Below, in pieces: positions 1 to 4,819 of a stretch of 6,827 nt of DNA; position 1 is the first letter of the stretch, and each line of letters starts with the position of its first letter. The stretch covers positions 1 to 6,827 of the forward strand of contig JAFAEA010000064.1 of the NCBI GenBank assembly GCA_023424355.1. Reading direction: 5' to 3'. Position numbers and translations under genes: made by a program. This DNA comes from Chloroflexota bacterium. GTDB taxonomy: Bacteria > Chloroflexota > Chloroflexia > Thermomicrobiales > UBA6265. Below the pieces are notes generated by a model that saw only the letters and a list, made by a program, of their open reading frames with translations, had not been told where the DNA came from and searched no databases.

Positions 1-777
1 ACCCGCGAAGCCGGTGTGCGCGGTCTCGATCGCGAAATTGCCAGCCTGAGCCGCAAGATCGCCACCAAAATCGTCAAGGGCGATCTGGATCGCAGTAAGC
101 CAGTGCAAATGGATCACTCGCAACTGGAATCGTTACTGGGGCCGGCCAAATACGGCTACGATCAGGATCTGGGCGATAGCCAGATCGGGCTCGCAGTGGG
201 ACTCGCGGCCAGCGAAGTCGGTGGCGAAATCATTCCTGTCGAAGTTGTGACGCTTCCCGGCAAGGGTGATCTGATGATTACCGGTCAGGCCGGCGATGTG
301 ATGCGCGAAAGTGCACAGGCAGCGATGAGCTACGCACGTAGCCGCGCCGATGAACTGAAGATCGATAGCAACTTCCAGAACAAGACGGATGTTCACATCC
401 ACCTGAGTGAGGGTGCTACGCCAAAGGATGGCCCGAGCGCGGGTATCACCATGGCCACGGCGCTGATCTCCGCATTGACCCAGCGTCCGATTCGCAACGA
501 TACCGCCATGACCGGCGAGATCACCTTGCGAGGTCGGGTGCTGCCGATTGGTGGACTTCGCGACAAGACCCTGGCGGCACACCGTTACGGCCTGCGCCGC
601 ATCATTGCGCCGGCAGACAACGAACGCGATCTGCGGGATATCCCGGCGAATGTGCGATCGGAGATGGAATTCATCTTTGTGAAGAGCATGGACGAAGTGA
701 TTCAGGCCGCGATTATGCTGGATTACGAGCAAGCCGATCACATCCAGAGCCGCGCCGAAGACGTGACGTTGGTATAG
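1..777 (+). CDS. lon: Lon ATP-dependent protease, C-terminal part (5' end outside the window)
   Basis: Lon is a cytoplasmic ATP-dependent serine protease that degrades misfolded and regulatory proteins. The reading frame is open from base 1 to the TAG at 775-777 (258 residues visible), so the N-terminal domain and most of the AAA+ module lie upstream. Residues 1-20 read TREAGVRGLDREIASLSRKI, the conserved end of the AAA+ C-terminal subdomain. From about residue 50 the protease domain follows. Its catalytic serine is in PKDGPSAG (Ser at 436-438) and its catalytic lysine is in the GGLRDKTLAAHR motif (Lys at 565-567), a Ser-Lys dyad. TGEITLRGRVLPIGG and ATPKDGPSAG are near-invariant in Lon. The dyad is intact, so the enzyme should be active. 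After the conserved region the protein has a short polar tail ending EDVTLV. No T-rich terminator follows; the first REP-like hairpin starts 20 bases after the stop. Confidence 0.97.
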   Translation, partial: TREAGVRGLDREIASLSRKIATKIVKGDLDRSKPVQMDHSQLESLLGPAKYGYDQDLGDSQIGLAVGLAASEVGGEIIPVEVVTLPGKGDLMITGQAGDVMRESAQAAMSYARSRADELKIDSNFQNKTDVHIHLSEGATPKDGPSAGITMATALISALTQRPIRNDTAMTGEITLRGRVLPIGGLRDKTLAAHRYGLRRIIAPADNERDLRDIPANVRSEMEFIFVKSMDEVIQAAIMLDYEQADHIQSRAEDVTLV

Positions 778-796
778 GCCGTCGCAAATCCTCCAC

Positions 797-820
797 GTAC
801 GCCCGTGCTTTACGCACGGG
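797..820 (+). repeat. REP-like hairpin, copy 1
   Basis: A GTAC foot (797-800) and one spacer base precede a perfect 7-bp stem, CCCGTGC (802-808) and GCACGGG (814-820), around the loop TTTAC. It lies 20 bases after the lon stop and could stabilise or end the lon transcript, but no T run follows. The same unit occurs twice more on the other strand at 1196-1219 and 1259-1282. Confidence 0.8.
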
Positions 821-865
821 TTGATTGGAACGATTCGGAACACCCGCAATCTGCTGCCAATCGGT

Positions 866-922
866 TAGTGTCGACCACGGGGCTCGCTGACGCTTCTCGC
901 TGCGCTCGGCCGCCTTCGGCTG
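866..922 (+). repeat. 57-bp dispersed element, copy A
   Basis: This is one of two diverged copies placed head to head with 1094-1150. Both start TAG, Y, GTCGACC, then CGGGG and TCGCT, and both end CCGCCT, K, CGGCTG. The middle differs but in both is built of CGCT/TTCG-type iterations. The 3' half (896-920) also matches 4786-4810 at 22 of 25 bases. No coding potential is apparent. Confidence 0.6.
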
Positions 923-943
923 CTGCGTCATCTCCTTCTGTTA

Positions 944-968
944 GGCGGACACATAGGTCCGCCGCTAC
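944..968 (-). repeat. REP-like hairpin with a different stem (type 2)
   Basis: Read on the minus strand, a GTAG foot (968-965) and one spacer base precede the stem GGCGGAC, the loop CTATGT and GTCCGCC. The perfect 7-bp stem is formed by 944-950 and 957-963. The stem sequence differs from the CCCGTGC family, but the foot, stem length and loop size match. It faces the next hairpin foot to foot. Confidence 0.65.
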
Positions 969-987
969 GGCAAAATTGGTGCACGGC

Positions 988-1012
988 GTAGTCCTCGGGC
1001 TTGATGCCCGAG
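988..1012 (+). repeat. REP-like hairpin with a third stem (type 3)
   Basis: A GTAG foot (988-991) and two spacer bases precede the perfect 7-bp stem CTCGGGC (994-1000) and GCCCGAG (1006-1012) around the loop TTGAT. It has the same architecture as the other hairpins in this gap with another stem sequence. With 944-968 it makes a divergent pair whose feet face each other, like the paired REPs of BIME elements. Confidence 0.65.
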
Positions 1013-1072
1013 CGGAGAAACAAACTCCAAAAGCGGAAATCCTGGACTCGTTGTCGGGCTCTTGGGTATCGA

Positions 1073-1103
1073 CCTGCGGCCGATGGTCGACCACAGCCGC
1101 AGG
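1073..1103. repeat. Nested inverted repeat around a GTCGAC palindrome
   Basis: Perfect 8-bp arms CCTGCGGC (1073-1080) and GCCGCAGG (1096-1103) enclose a 15-base centre that itself contains the perfect 10-bp palindrome TGGTCGACCA (1084-1093). The two dyads are concentric within half a base. It borders and partly overlaps the 57-bp copy C. It could be an element end, a protein-binding site or a cruciform; nothing in the sequence decides. Confidence 0.6.
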
Positions 1104-1150
1104 CGGATGAGGCGAAGCCTCGCAGCGAAGCGATCCCCGGGTCGACGCTA
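1094..1150 (-). repeat. 57-bp dispersed element, copy C (inverted relative to copy A)
   Basis: Read on the minus strand, this copy begins TAGCGTCGACC then CGGGG and TCGCT, and ends CCGCCTGCGGCTG. These are the same ends as copy A at 866-922, and both copies span 57 bases. The interior carries small hairpin-forming iterations such as GAGGC GAA GCCTC (+ strand, around 1109-1121). The two copies bracket the divergent hairpin pair at 944-1012. Confidence 0.55.
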
Positions 1151-1195
1151 CCCGCCTGGGGCGCTATCGACTGTCTTCGAACATGGTTCCCCCAA

Positions 1196-1219
1196 CCCAT
1201 GCGTAAAGCACGGGCGTAC
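1196..1219 (-). repeat. REP-like hairpin, copy 2 (inverted)
   Basis: On the minus strand this reads GTAC foot (1219-1216), one base, stem CCCGTGC, loop TTTAC, then GCATGGG. It matches copy 1 except for one base in the stem, C to T, which would still pair as G-U in minus-strand RNA. The identity with copy 1 extends a few bases beyond both ends (ACGTACG and GGGTTG). Confidence 0.8.
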
Positions 1220-1258
1220 GTCTGACGAGTTGGCAGGGTTCGGAATTGGCTCTCGTAT

Positions 1259-1282
1259 CCCGTGCATAAAGCACGGGCCTAC
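1259..1282 (-). repeat. REP-like hairpin, copy 3 (inverted)
   Basis: On the minus strand this reads GTAG foot (1282-1279), one base, stem CCCGTGC, loop TTTAT, stem GCACGGG. The stem is a perfect 7 bp (1259-1265 with 1271-1277). It is in tandem with copy 2, 39 bases further on, and is the last repeat before the leader of the PPOX gene. Confidence 0.8.
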
Positions 1283-1351
1283 GTGTTGATGAACACACCG
1301 CAACATCTGAGAAGCCTCCACGCAAAATCGGCGGCACACTTGCTGCAGTTC

Positions 1352-1367
1352 CCTCTTCCCAAAGAGG
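1352..1367 (+). promoter_or_regulatory. Small hairpin in the leader of the PPOX gene
   Basis: CCTCTT (1352-1357) and AAGAGG (1362-1367) form a 6-bp stem around CCCA, 13 bases before the strong ribosome binding site AAGGAGG (1381-1387). The 5' arm CCTCTT could alternatively pair with part of the purine-rich ribosome binding site, so a modest effect on translation is conceivable. No promoter motif close upstream is convincing. Confidence 0.3.
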
Positions 1368-1392
1368 TCGATGCATACCCAAGGAGGAAACG

Positions 1393-1860
1393 ATGCAGTA
1401 CGAAGAAATCGTAAAGACACTTGATACCGATCCATTTGTGCAGAAGCTCTTCACCTCGCCGATTCCAATGCGACTGGCCTACATCGGGCTTGATGGCGAT
1501 CCGCGCGTGATCCCCATCAGCTTCATCTGGGATGGCAGCGATTTTGTGATCGCCACATCGCCGGATTGGTACAAGGCAAAAGCCATTGCGAAGAACCCGA
1601 ATGTCTCTCTCACGGTCGATAGTACCGATTTTCCGCCGCTCATTCTTTCCGCTCGGGGCACGGCCAGAATCGATTACGACAAGGGCCTGCCGACCGAGTA
1701 CATCGAGGCTTCGCGTCGCATGGTTGGTGAAGACAAAATGGAGGAATGGGAACGAAATGTGCGCGCCGAGAACCGCAACATGGCGCTGATTCGAATCAAA
1801 CCAACGTGGCTGAAGGTGGTGGATTTCGAGACCAGATTCCCCGGACCAACTCCATCCTAA
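1393..1860 (+). CDS. Pyridoxamine 5'-phosphate oxidase-family protein (PPOX split barrel)
   Basis: This is a 155-residue cytoplasmic protein with the size and pattern of the PPOX-like FMN/F420-binding split-barrel family. Members bind a flavin or deazaflavin and carry out varied redox reactions; the substrate cannot be read from sequence. Typical stretches are MRLAYIGLDGDPRVIPISFIWDG (early strands, about residues 26-48), then FVIATSPDWYKAKAIAKNPNVSLTVD (about 51-76), where the barrel continues and KAKAIAKNPNVSL is the usual 'K...L..NP.V.L' signature, then ARGTARI (about 87-93). The C-terminal strand IRIKPTWLKVVDFETRF matches the family's 'RI.P....Y.D' end. The ATG at 1393 has a near-perfect ribosome binding site AAGGAGG five bases upstream, so the start is firm. 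The TAA at 1858-1860 overlaps the stop of the convergent murI. It has no obvious partner and is probably monocistronic. It need not be the vitamin B6 enzyme PdxH, which is longer. Confidence 0.87.
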   Translation: MQYEEIVKTLDTDPFVQKLFTSPIPMRLAYIGLDGDPRVIPISFIWDGSDFVIATSPDWYKAKAIAKNPNVSLTVDSTDFPPLILSARGTARIDYDKGLPTEYIEASRRMVGEDKMEEWERNVRAENRNMALIRIKPTWLKVVDFETRFPGPTPS

Positions 1861-2672
1861 GTTCTGGATGGCACATCGACATGCGTGACTTCGATCTCGC
1901 GAGAGATTAAGCGACTCGCAACTTCGGTCGCGGCCTGTGAATCGCCAGTGGCGTACATCTCCAGGCCGCCCAACAGTCCACGTTCGTGGAGCAATCGCGA
2001 TTCCTGCAGCAGGTTGAGAGTCCGTCTGGCAATGGCGTTGCCGCTATCGATAATGCGCACTTCGGCACCTACGTATTCCTGAATCGCGTTTCGCAGGAAC
2101 GGATAGTGTGTGCAGCCGAGCACAATCACATCGGTCTGGTTCTCCAGCAGCGGATCGAGAATCGGTGCCAGCACCGTATTCACCGCCTCGCCCTCGAGCT
2201 TGCCGGATTCCACCAGTTCCACCATGCCGTTACCGGCGATGCTGTGCACTTTCACGCCATCGCTCCAGTGCTCGATGAGCACCCGCAAGCGATCGCCACT
2301 CACCGTTCGAGGAGTGGCCAGTACACCGATTTTGCCAGTCATGCTCATGCCAACAGCGGGTTTCACCGCCGGCTCGAGACCCACAAATGTGGTTTCAGGA
2401 AACTCGCGACGGAGATCATCGATGGCGATGGCGCTGGCGGTATTGCAGGCCACAACGACCAGCTTCACGCCACGCTCAATGAGGAATCCGGCCACTGCGA
2501 TACTTCGGGCACGAATCTCCTCGGGCGAGCGGACTCCGTACGGCACATACGCCGTATCGGCGATGTAAAGGCAGTCTTCCGCCGGCATCATCCGGTCGAT
2601 TTCCAACCAGACGCTAAGGCCACCGAGTCCGGAATCGAATACGCCGATCGGCGCGTTACGATGCGCGCTCAT
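1857..2672 (-). CDS. murI: Glutamate racemase
   Basis: MurI interconverts L- and D-glutamate in the cytoplasm, without a cofactor, to supply D-glutamate for peptidoglycan. The 271-residue product has the usual family length and all its landmarks: IGVFDSGLGGLSV (residues 9-21), DTAYVPYG (39-46), the first catalytic cysteine in VACNTASA (Cys76) and the second in LGCTHYP (Cys187). Asp13 and Ser14 of the DSG motif and the threonines and His after the cysteines are present, so the enzyme should be active. The frame is open up to 2738, but the ATG at 2672 is the better start. It begins just before the conserved domain and overlaps the stop of the upstream gene as ATGA, a standard coupling arrangement; the longer version would only add residues encoded inside the neighbour. 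Its TAG (1859-1857) overlaps the TAA of the convergent PPOX gene. Confidence 0.96.
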   Translation of the reverse strand: MSAHRNAPIGVFDSGLGGLSVWLEIDRMMPAEDCLYIADTAYVPYGVRSPEEIRARSIAVAGFLIERGVKLVVVACNTASAIAIDDLRREFPETTFVGLEPAVKPAVGMSMTGKIGVLATPRTVSGDRLRVLIEHWSDGVKVHSIAGNGMVELVESGKLEGEAVNTVLAPILDPLLENQTDVIVLGCTHYPFLRNAIQEYVGAEVRIIDSGNAIARRTLNLLQESRLLHERGLLGGLEMYATGDSQAATEVASRLISREIEVTHVDVPSRT

Positions 2673-3310
2673 GGTGTTGGCAGCCTCCAGCCGTGCAGGA
2701 GTTTCCACTTCAGCGTGTGCCACCACTCGCCGCTCCAATCCTCGCTATGGAATGCGAAGAGGTGGAAGTACTCGGCAGTGAAGGTGGATGGACCAATGGG
2801 TCCATTCGCCTGAATGAACTCGAGGATCTCTTCATAGAACTCCGGCCGCATATCGCTCATGCTCAGGGTGAGATGGGCGAAGAACCGCTCCATGCTGCCT
2901 TCGAGCGGGCTGAAATCGCACTCCGTATGCACCAGCGGTGCAATTGAGTTCCAGGCGGATTCGTGGAGTTTCTGCTGCGCCATATTGACGCTGCCATCGG
3001 AGTTTTGGTGGATGTTGAGCATGATGCCCGCGTTCGGCAATCCGATGGGGCCAGCATTGAATACGGTGTAGGCCTCGTGTCCTTCCACAGCAGAATCGAA
3101 TGCCGCCACGATGTCCGTGATTGGAGCATCGCTGCGGAAGAATCCCTTGATGGTAGCGTGAGGCATGAACACTCCGCCACCGATCATGCCGTACTGATAC
3201 TCCAGCAAGCGATGGATTTCGATTTGGGCATCACACATCTGGCGAGATGGCCGCAGATACCACCCGTATCGGATGGACGGATTGGCTTCGATCGATTCAA
3301 ATTGATTCAT
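2669..3310 (-). CDS. 2H phosphoesterase / 2'-5' RNA ligase-like protein
   Basis: This 213-residue protein has the two H-x-T motifs that define the 2H phosphoesterase superfamily: PHATIKGFF (His51, Thr53) and FFAHLTLSM (His146, Thr148), about 95 residues apart as expected for the two-lobed fold. Superfamily members cleave or form 2'-5' or cyclic phosphodiester bonds in RNA or nucleotides (for example LigT/ThpR). The substrate here is unknown. Residues 14-35 (RYGWYLRPSRQM and the following helix) fit the first strand and helix; the tail is rich in tryptophan (HSEDWSGEWWHTLKWKLLHGW). No signal peptide is seen, so it is cytoplasmic. The ATG at 3310 has an AGGA ribosome binding site six bases upstream (3320-3317). 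It is the first gene of a two-gene operon with murI, which it overlaps by ATGA. It is diverged from the named LigT and CPDase proteins, so the exact subfamily is uncertain. Confidence 0.8.
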   Translation of the reverse strand: MNQFESIEANPSIRYGWYLRPSRQMCDAQIEIHRLLEYQYGMIGGGVFMPHATIKGFFRSDAPITDIVAAFDSAVEGHEAYTVFNAGPIGLPNAGIMLNIHQNSDGSVNMAQQKLHESAWNSIAPLVHTECDFSPLEGSMERFFAHLTLSMSDMRPEFYEEILEFIQANGPIGPSTFTAEYFHLFAFHSEDWSGEWWHTLKWKLLHGWRLPTP

Positions 3311-3372
3311 TCTTCATCCTGCTCAGGAACGTCGCCGATGGCATCGCCATAACGACATTAGTATCGCAGCAA

Positions 3373-3400
3373 TTGACTATTCCCGGGCGCGATTTTGATA
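3373..3400 (+). promoter_or_regulatory. Candidate promoter for the GH32 gene
   Basis: TTGACT (3373-3378) is a good -35 match. At 16 bases spacing, TTGATA (3395-3400) is only a weak -10 candidate, so the call is tentative. An imperfect inverted repeat, TAGCTGG AG CCAACTA (3399-3414, one mismatch), lies just downstream, between this and the ribosome binding site, where a repressor of a sugar-use gene would typically bind. This 122-bp gap must also hold the promoter of the divergent 2H-murI operon, for which I saw no clear motif. Confidence 0.3.
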
Positions 3401-3432
3401 GCTGGAGCCAACTATTCGAACGGAGCAATCGC

Positions 3433-4770
3433 ATGGCTATAAACGAGCGATTTCGACCTCAATATCACTTCACACCGCCGCAGAATTGGATGAACGATCC
3501 GAATGGACTGGTCCAGTGGCGAGGGCGGTATCACCTCTACTATCAACACAATCCGGGAGCAGCGGTTTGGGGCGATATGCATTGGGGACATGCAGCCTCT
3601 TCAGATCTCGTGTACTGGAAGCATCTGCCGATCGCGATTGCGCCGGATGAGGAATACGATCGAAGTGGCGTGTATTCCGGTATCGCCGTTCCTCGAGAGG
3701 ATGAGGTGCTTTTCTTCTACACAGGTGTGAACGGCGAGCACGAACTTCCTTGCCTTGCGACAGCCTCCGACGAGATGCTACTGCAACCAACTAAAAGCGA
3801 TCGCAATCCTCTATTCCACCCACCCTCCGATTTGGAGCTGCTCTTCTTCCGCGACCATGCGATCGTGGAATATGAGGGCAGCTGGTATCAGGTGATTGGT
3901 TCAGGGATCCGCGACAATGGTGGGAACTGTTTGTTGTACAAGTCAGATGATCTCGTGACCTGGGAATACATGCACCCACTCGTCGATCCGGCGCATATTG
4001 CCCACGAGCTCCCGGAAATCACCGGATGGGAATGCCCGGATTTCTTCCGACTCGGCGATACGTGGGTGCTGGTGGTATCGCACTGGAATCATGATCCAAT
4101 CTGTGTCTGGGCATACACTGGCACCTTCGATGGTAATCAGTTCGTACCGGTTCACGGAGAACCCGTGGATGGTGGTGCGAGCTTCTATGCACCGCAGAGC
4201 TTCTCGGACGAATCGGGCCGCCGGATTCAAATCGGTTGGCTGCGCGAAACGCGTCCAGAAGCGCATCACGCCGCCGATGGATGGGCAGGTGCGATGACAC
4301 TGCCACGGCACCTATTCATTCGGGAAGACGGCACCCTGGGGGCAAGACCAGTCGAGGATGTCATGAACCGGCTGACATTTCGTGATGTCGCCACTTCGGA
4401 CGGCGAGGTCGTGGTCGGTTCAATTGACCCCACGAGTTGTGTTCTGCGAATGCCTGCGAGTCAGGATTTCGAGTTGGAACTACTACGATCTACCGATGGC
4501 GAAGAGATCACATCCATCATCGTTTCAAATGGCAAATTGCGCATAGACACAACCCGATCCTCCCTCAATGCGGAGATTCCCGGTGAGTTTGTGAATGCTC
4601 CAGTTGCTGGAGAGATTCTGATTTTCGTGGATCGATCAGTGATCGAAGTATTCGCCGATGGACACGCGCATGCTGTCCGCGTGTATCCGGAGCGGGACGA
4701 TGCAATCGGGATTCGATTCCGCGGGGGAGGTGTCCAAATCAGCGAGTTTTCGGGCGTACACCGCGGATAA
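3433..4770 (+). CDS. Glycoside hydrolase family 32 beta-fructosidase (sucrose / sucrose-6-phosphate hydrolase type)
   Basis: GH32 enzymes hydrolyse beta-fructosidic bonds of sucrose, sucrose-6-phosphate or fructans with retention. The 445-residue product has both domains. The five-bladed propeller carries WMNDPNGL (nucleophile Asp22), MHWGHAASSDLVYW, the RDP-type site LFFRDHAI (transition-state Asp141) and the acid/base site GWECPD (Glu200). A beta-sandwich follows, ending in IFVDRSVIEVFADG. There is no signal peptide or anchor, so it probably acts in the cytoplasm on imported sugar, as invertase/ScrB-type enzymes do. The ATG at 3433 is chosen because it has GGAG at 3422-3425, seven bases upstream, and because homology begins at once (RFRPQYHFTPPQNWMNDPNG). 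The frame is open back to 3247, but that stretch is unrelated and overlaps the 2H gene. One oddity is that the RDP motif reads RDH. All three catalytic acids are present. Substrate choice among sucrose, sucrose-6-phosphate and short fructans is not resolved. Confidence 0.94.
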   Translation: MAINERFRPQYHFTPPQNWMNDPNGLVQWRGRYHLYYQHNPGAAVWGDMHWGHAASSDLVYWKHLPIAIAPDEEYDRSGVYSGIAVPREDEVLFFYTGVNGEHELPCLATASDEMLLQPTKSDRNPLFHPPSDLELLFFRDHAIVEYEGSWYQVIGSGIRDNGGNCLLYKSDDLVTWEYMHPLVDPAHIAHELPEITGWECPDFFRLGDTWVLVVSHWNHDPICVWAYTGTFDGNQFVPVHGEPVDGGASFYAPQSFSDESGRRIQIGWLRETRPEAHHAADGWAGAMTLPRHLFIREDGTLGARPVEDVMNRLTFRDVATSDGEVVVGSIDPTSCVLRMPASQDFELELLRSTDGEEITSIIVSNGKLRIDTTRSSLNAEIPGEFVNAPVAGEILIFVDRSVIEVFADGHAHAVRVYPERDDAIGIRFRGGGVQISEFSGVHRG

Positions 4771-4785
4771 GGGCACTCTCCGCGG

Positions 4786-4810
4786 CTCACTTCGTTCGGC
4801 CGCCTTCGGC
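4786..4810 (+). repeat. Dispersed repeat fragment between convergent genes
   Basis: These 25 bases match 896-920 in the repeat island at 22 positions, with the core TCGGCCGCCTTCGGC identical. The core can fold as GCCG CCTT CGGC (4799-4810), with a competing stem GCGGC (4782-4786) with GCCGC (4799-4803). Only 49 bases separate the GH32 and ABC stops, so this may serve as the transcription end for both, although neither strand shows a T run. Confidence 0.55.
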
Positions 4811-4819
4811 ACCGTGGTG

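Larger units (their letters stand above)
778..1392. other. Gene-free repeat island between lon and the PPOX gene
   Basis: No believable gene lies in these 615 bases. Short frames exist on both strands, but their translations (repeats of CVKHGRT-like and PKAAERSE-like peptides) simply mirror the DNA repeats and none has a convincing ribosome binding site. The island holds five short hairpins with a GTAG or GTAC foot (797-820, 944-968, 988-1012, 1196-1219, 1259-1282), two diverged 57-bp elements in inverted orientation (866-922 and 1094-1150), and a nested dyad at 1073-1103. The last 100 bases (about 1290-1392) look like the leader of the next gene. No transposase, tRNA or clear promoter was seen. 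Confidence 0.8.

Noticed and set aside
133..849. Long minus-strand open frame opposite lon (238 codons)
   Set aside because: It lies almost wholly antisense to the conserved Lon protease domain; its translation has no recognisable motifs and reflects codon bias of the real gene.
797..1282. CRISPR array
   Set aside because: The repeats are short hairpins in mixed orientation at irregular spacing with differing stems, not evenly spaced direct repeats with unique spacers.
805..1289. Several short open frames in the lon-PPOX gap
   Set aside because: They have no ribosome binding sites or known domains, and their peptides repeat because the DNA repeats (CVKHGRT and PKAAERSE patterns).
1986..2813. 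Plus-strand open frame of 275 codons opposite murI
   Set aside because: The opposite strand encodes intact MurI with both catalytic cysteines and the start of the coupled upstream gene. The plus-strand translation is His- and Arg-rich without family features.
3247..3432. Upstream extension of the GH32 gene
   Set aside because: The added 62 residues are unlike GH32, overlap the 2H gene on the other strand, and ignore the good ribosome binding site before 3433.
4782..4819. Classical intrinsic terminator between GH32 and the ABC gene
   Set aside because: Stem-loops can be drawn, including CACC GT GGTG at 4810-4819, but neither strand has a following T run, so I call it a repeat only.
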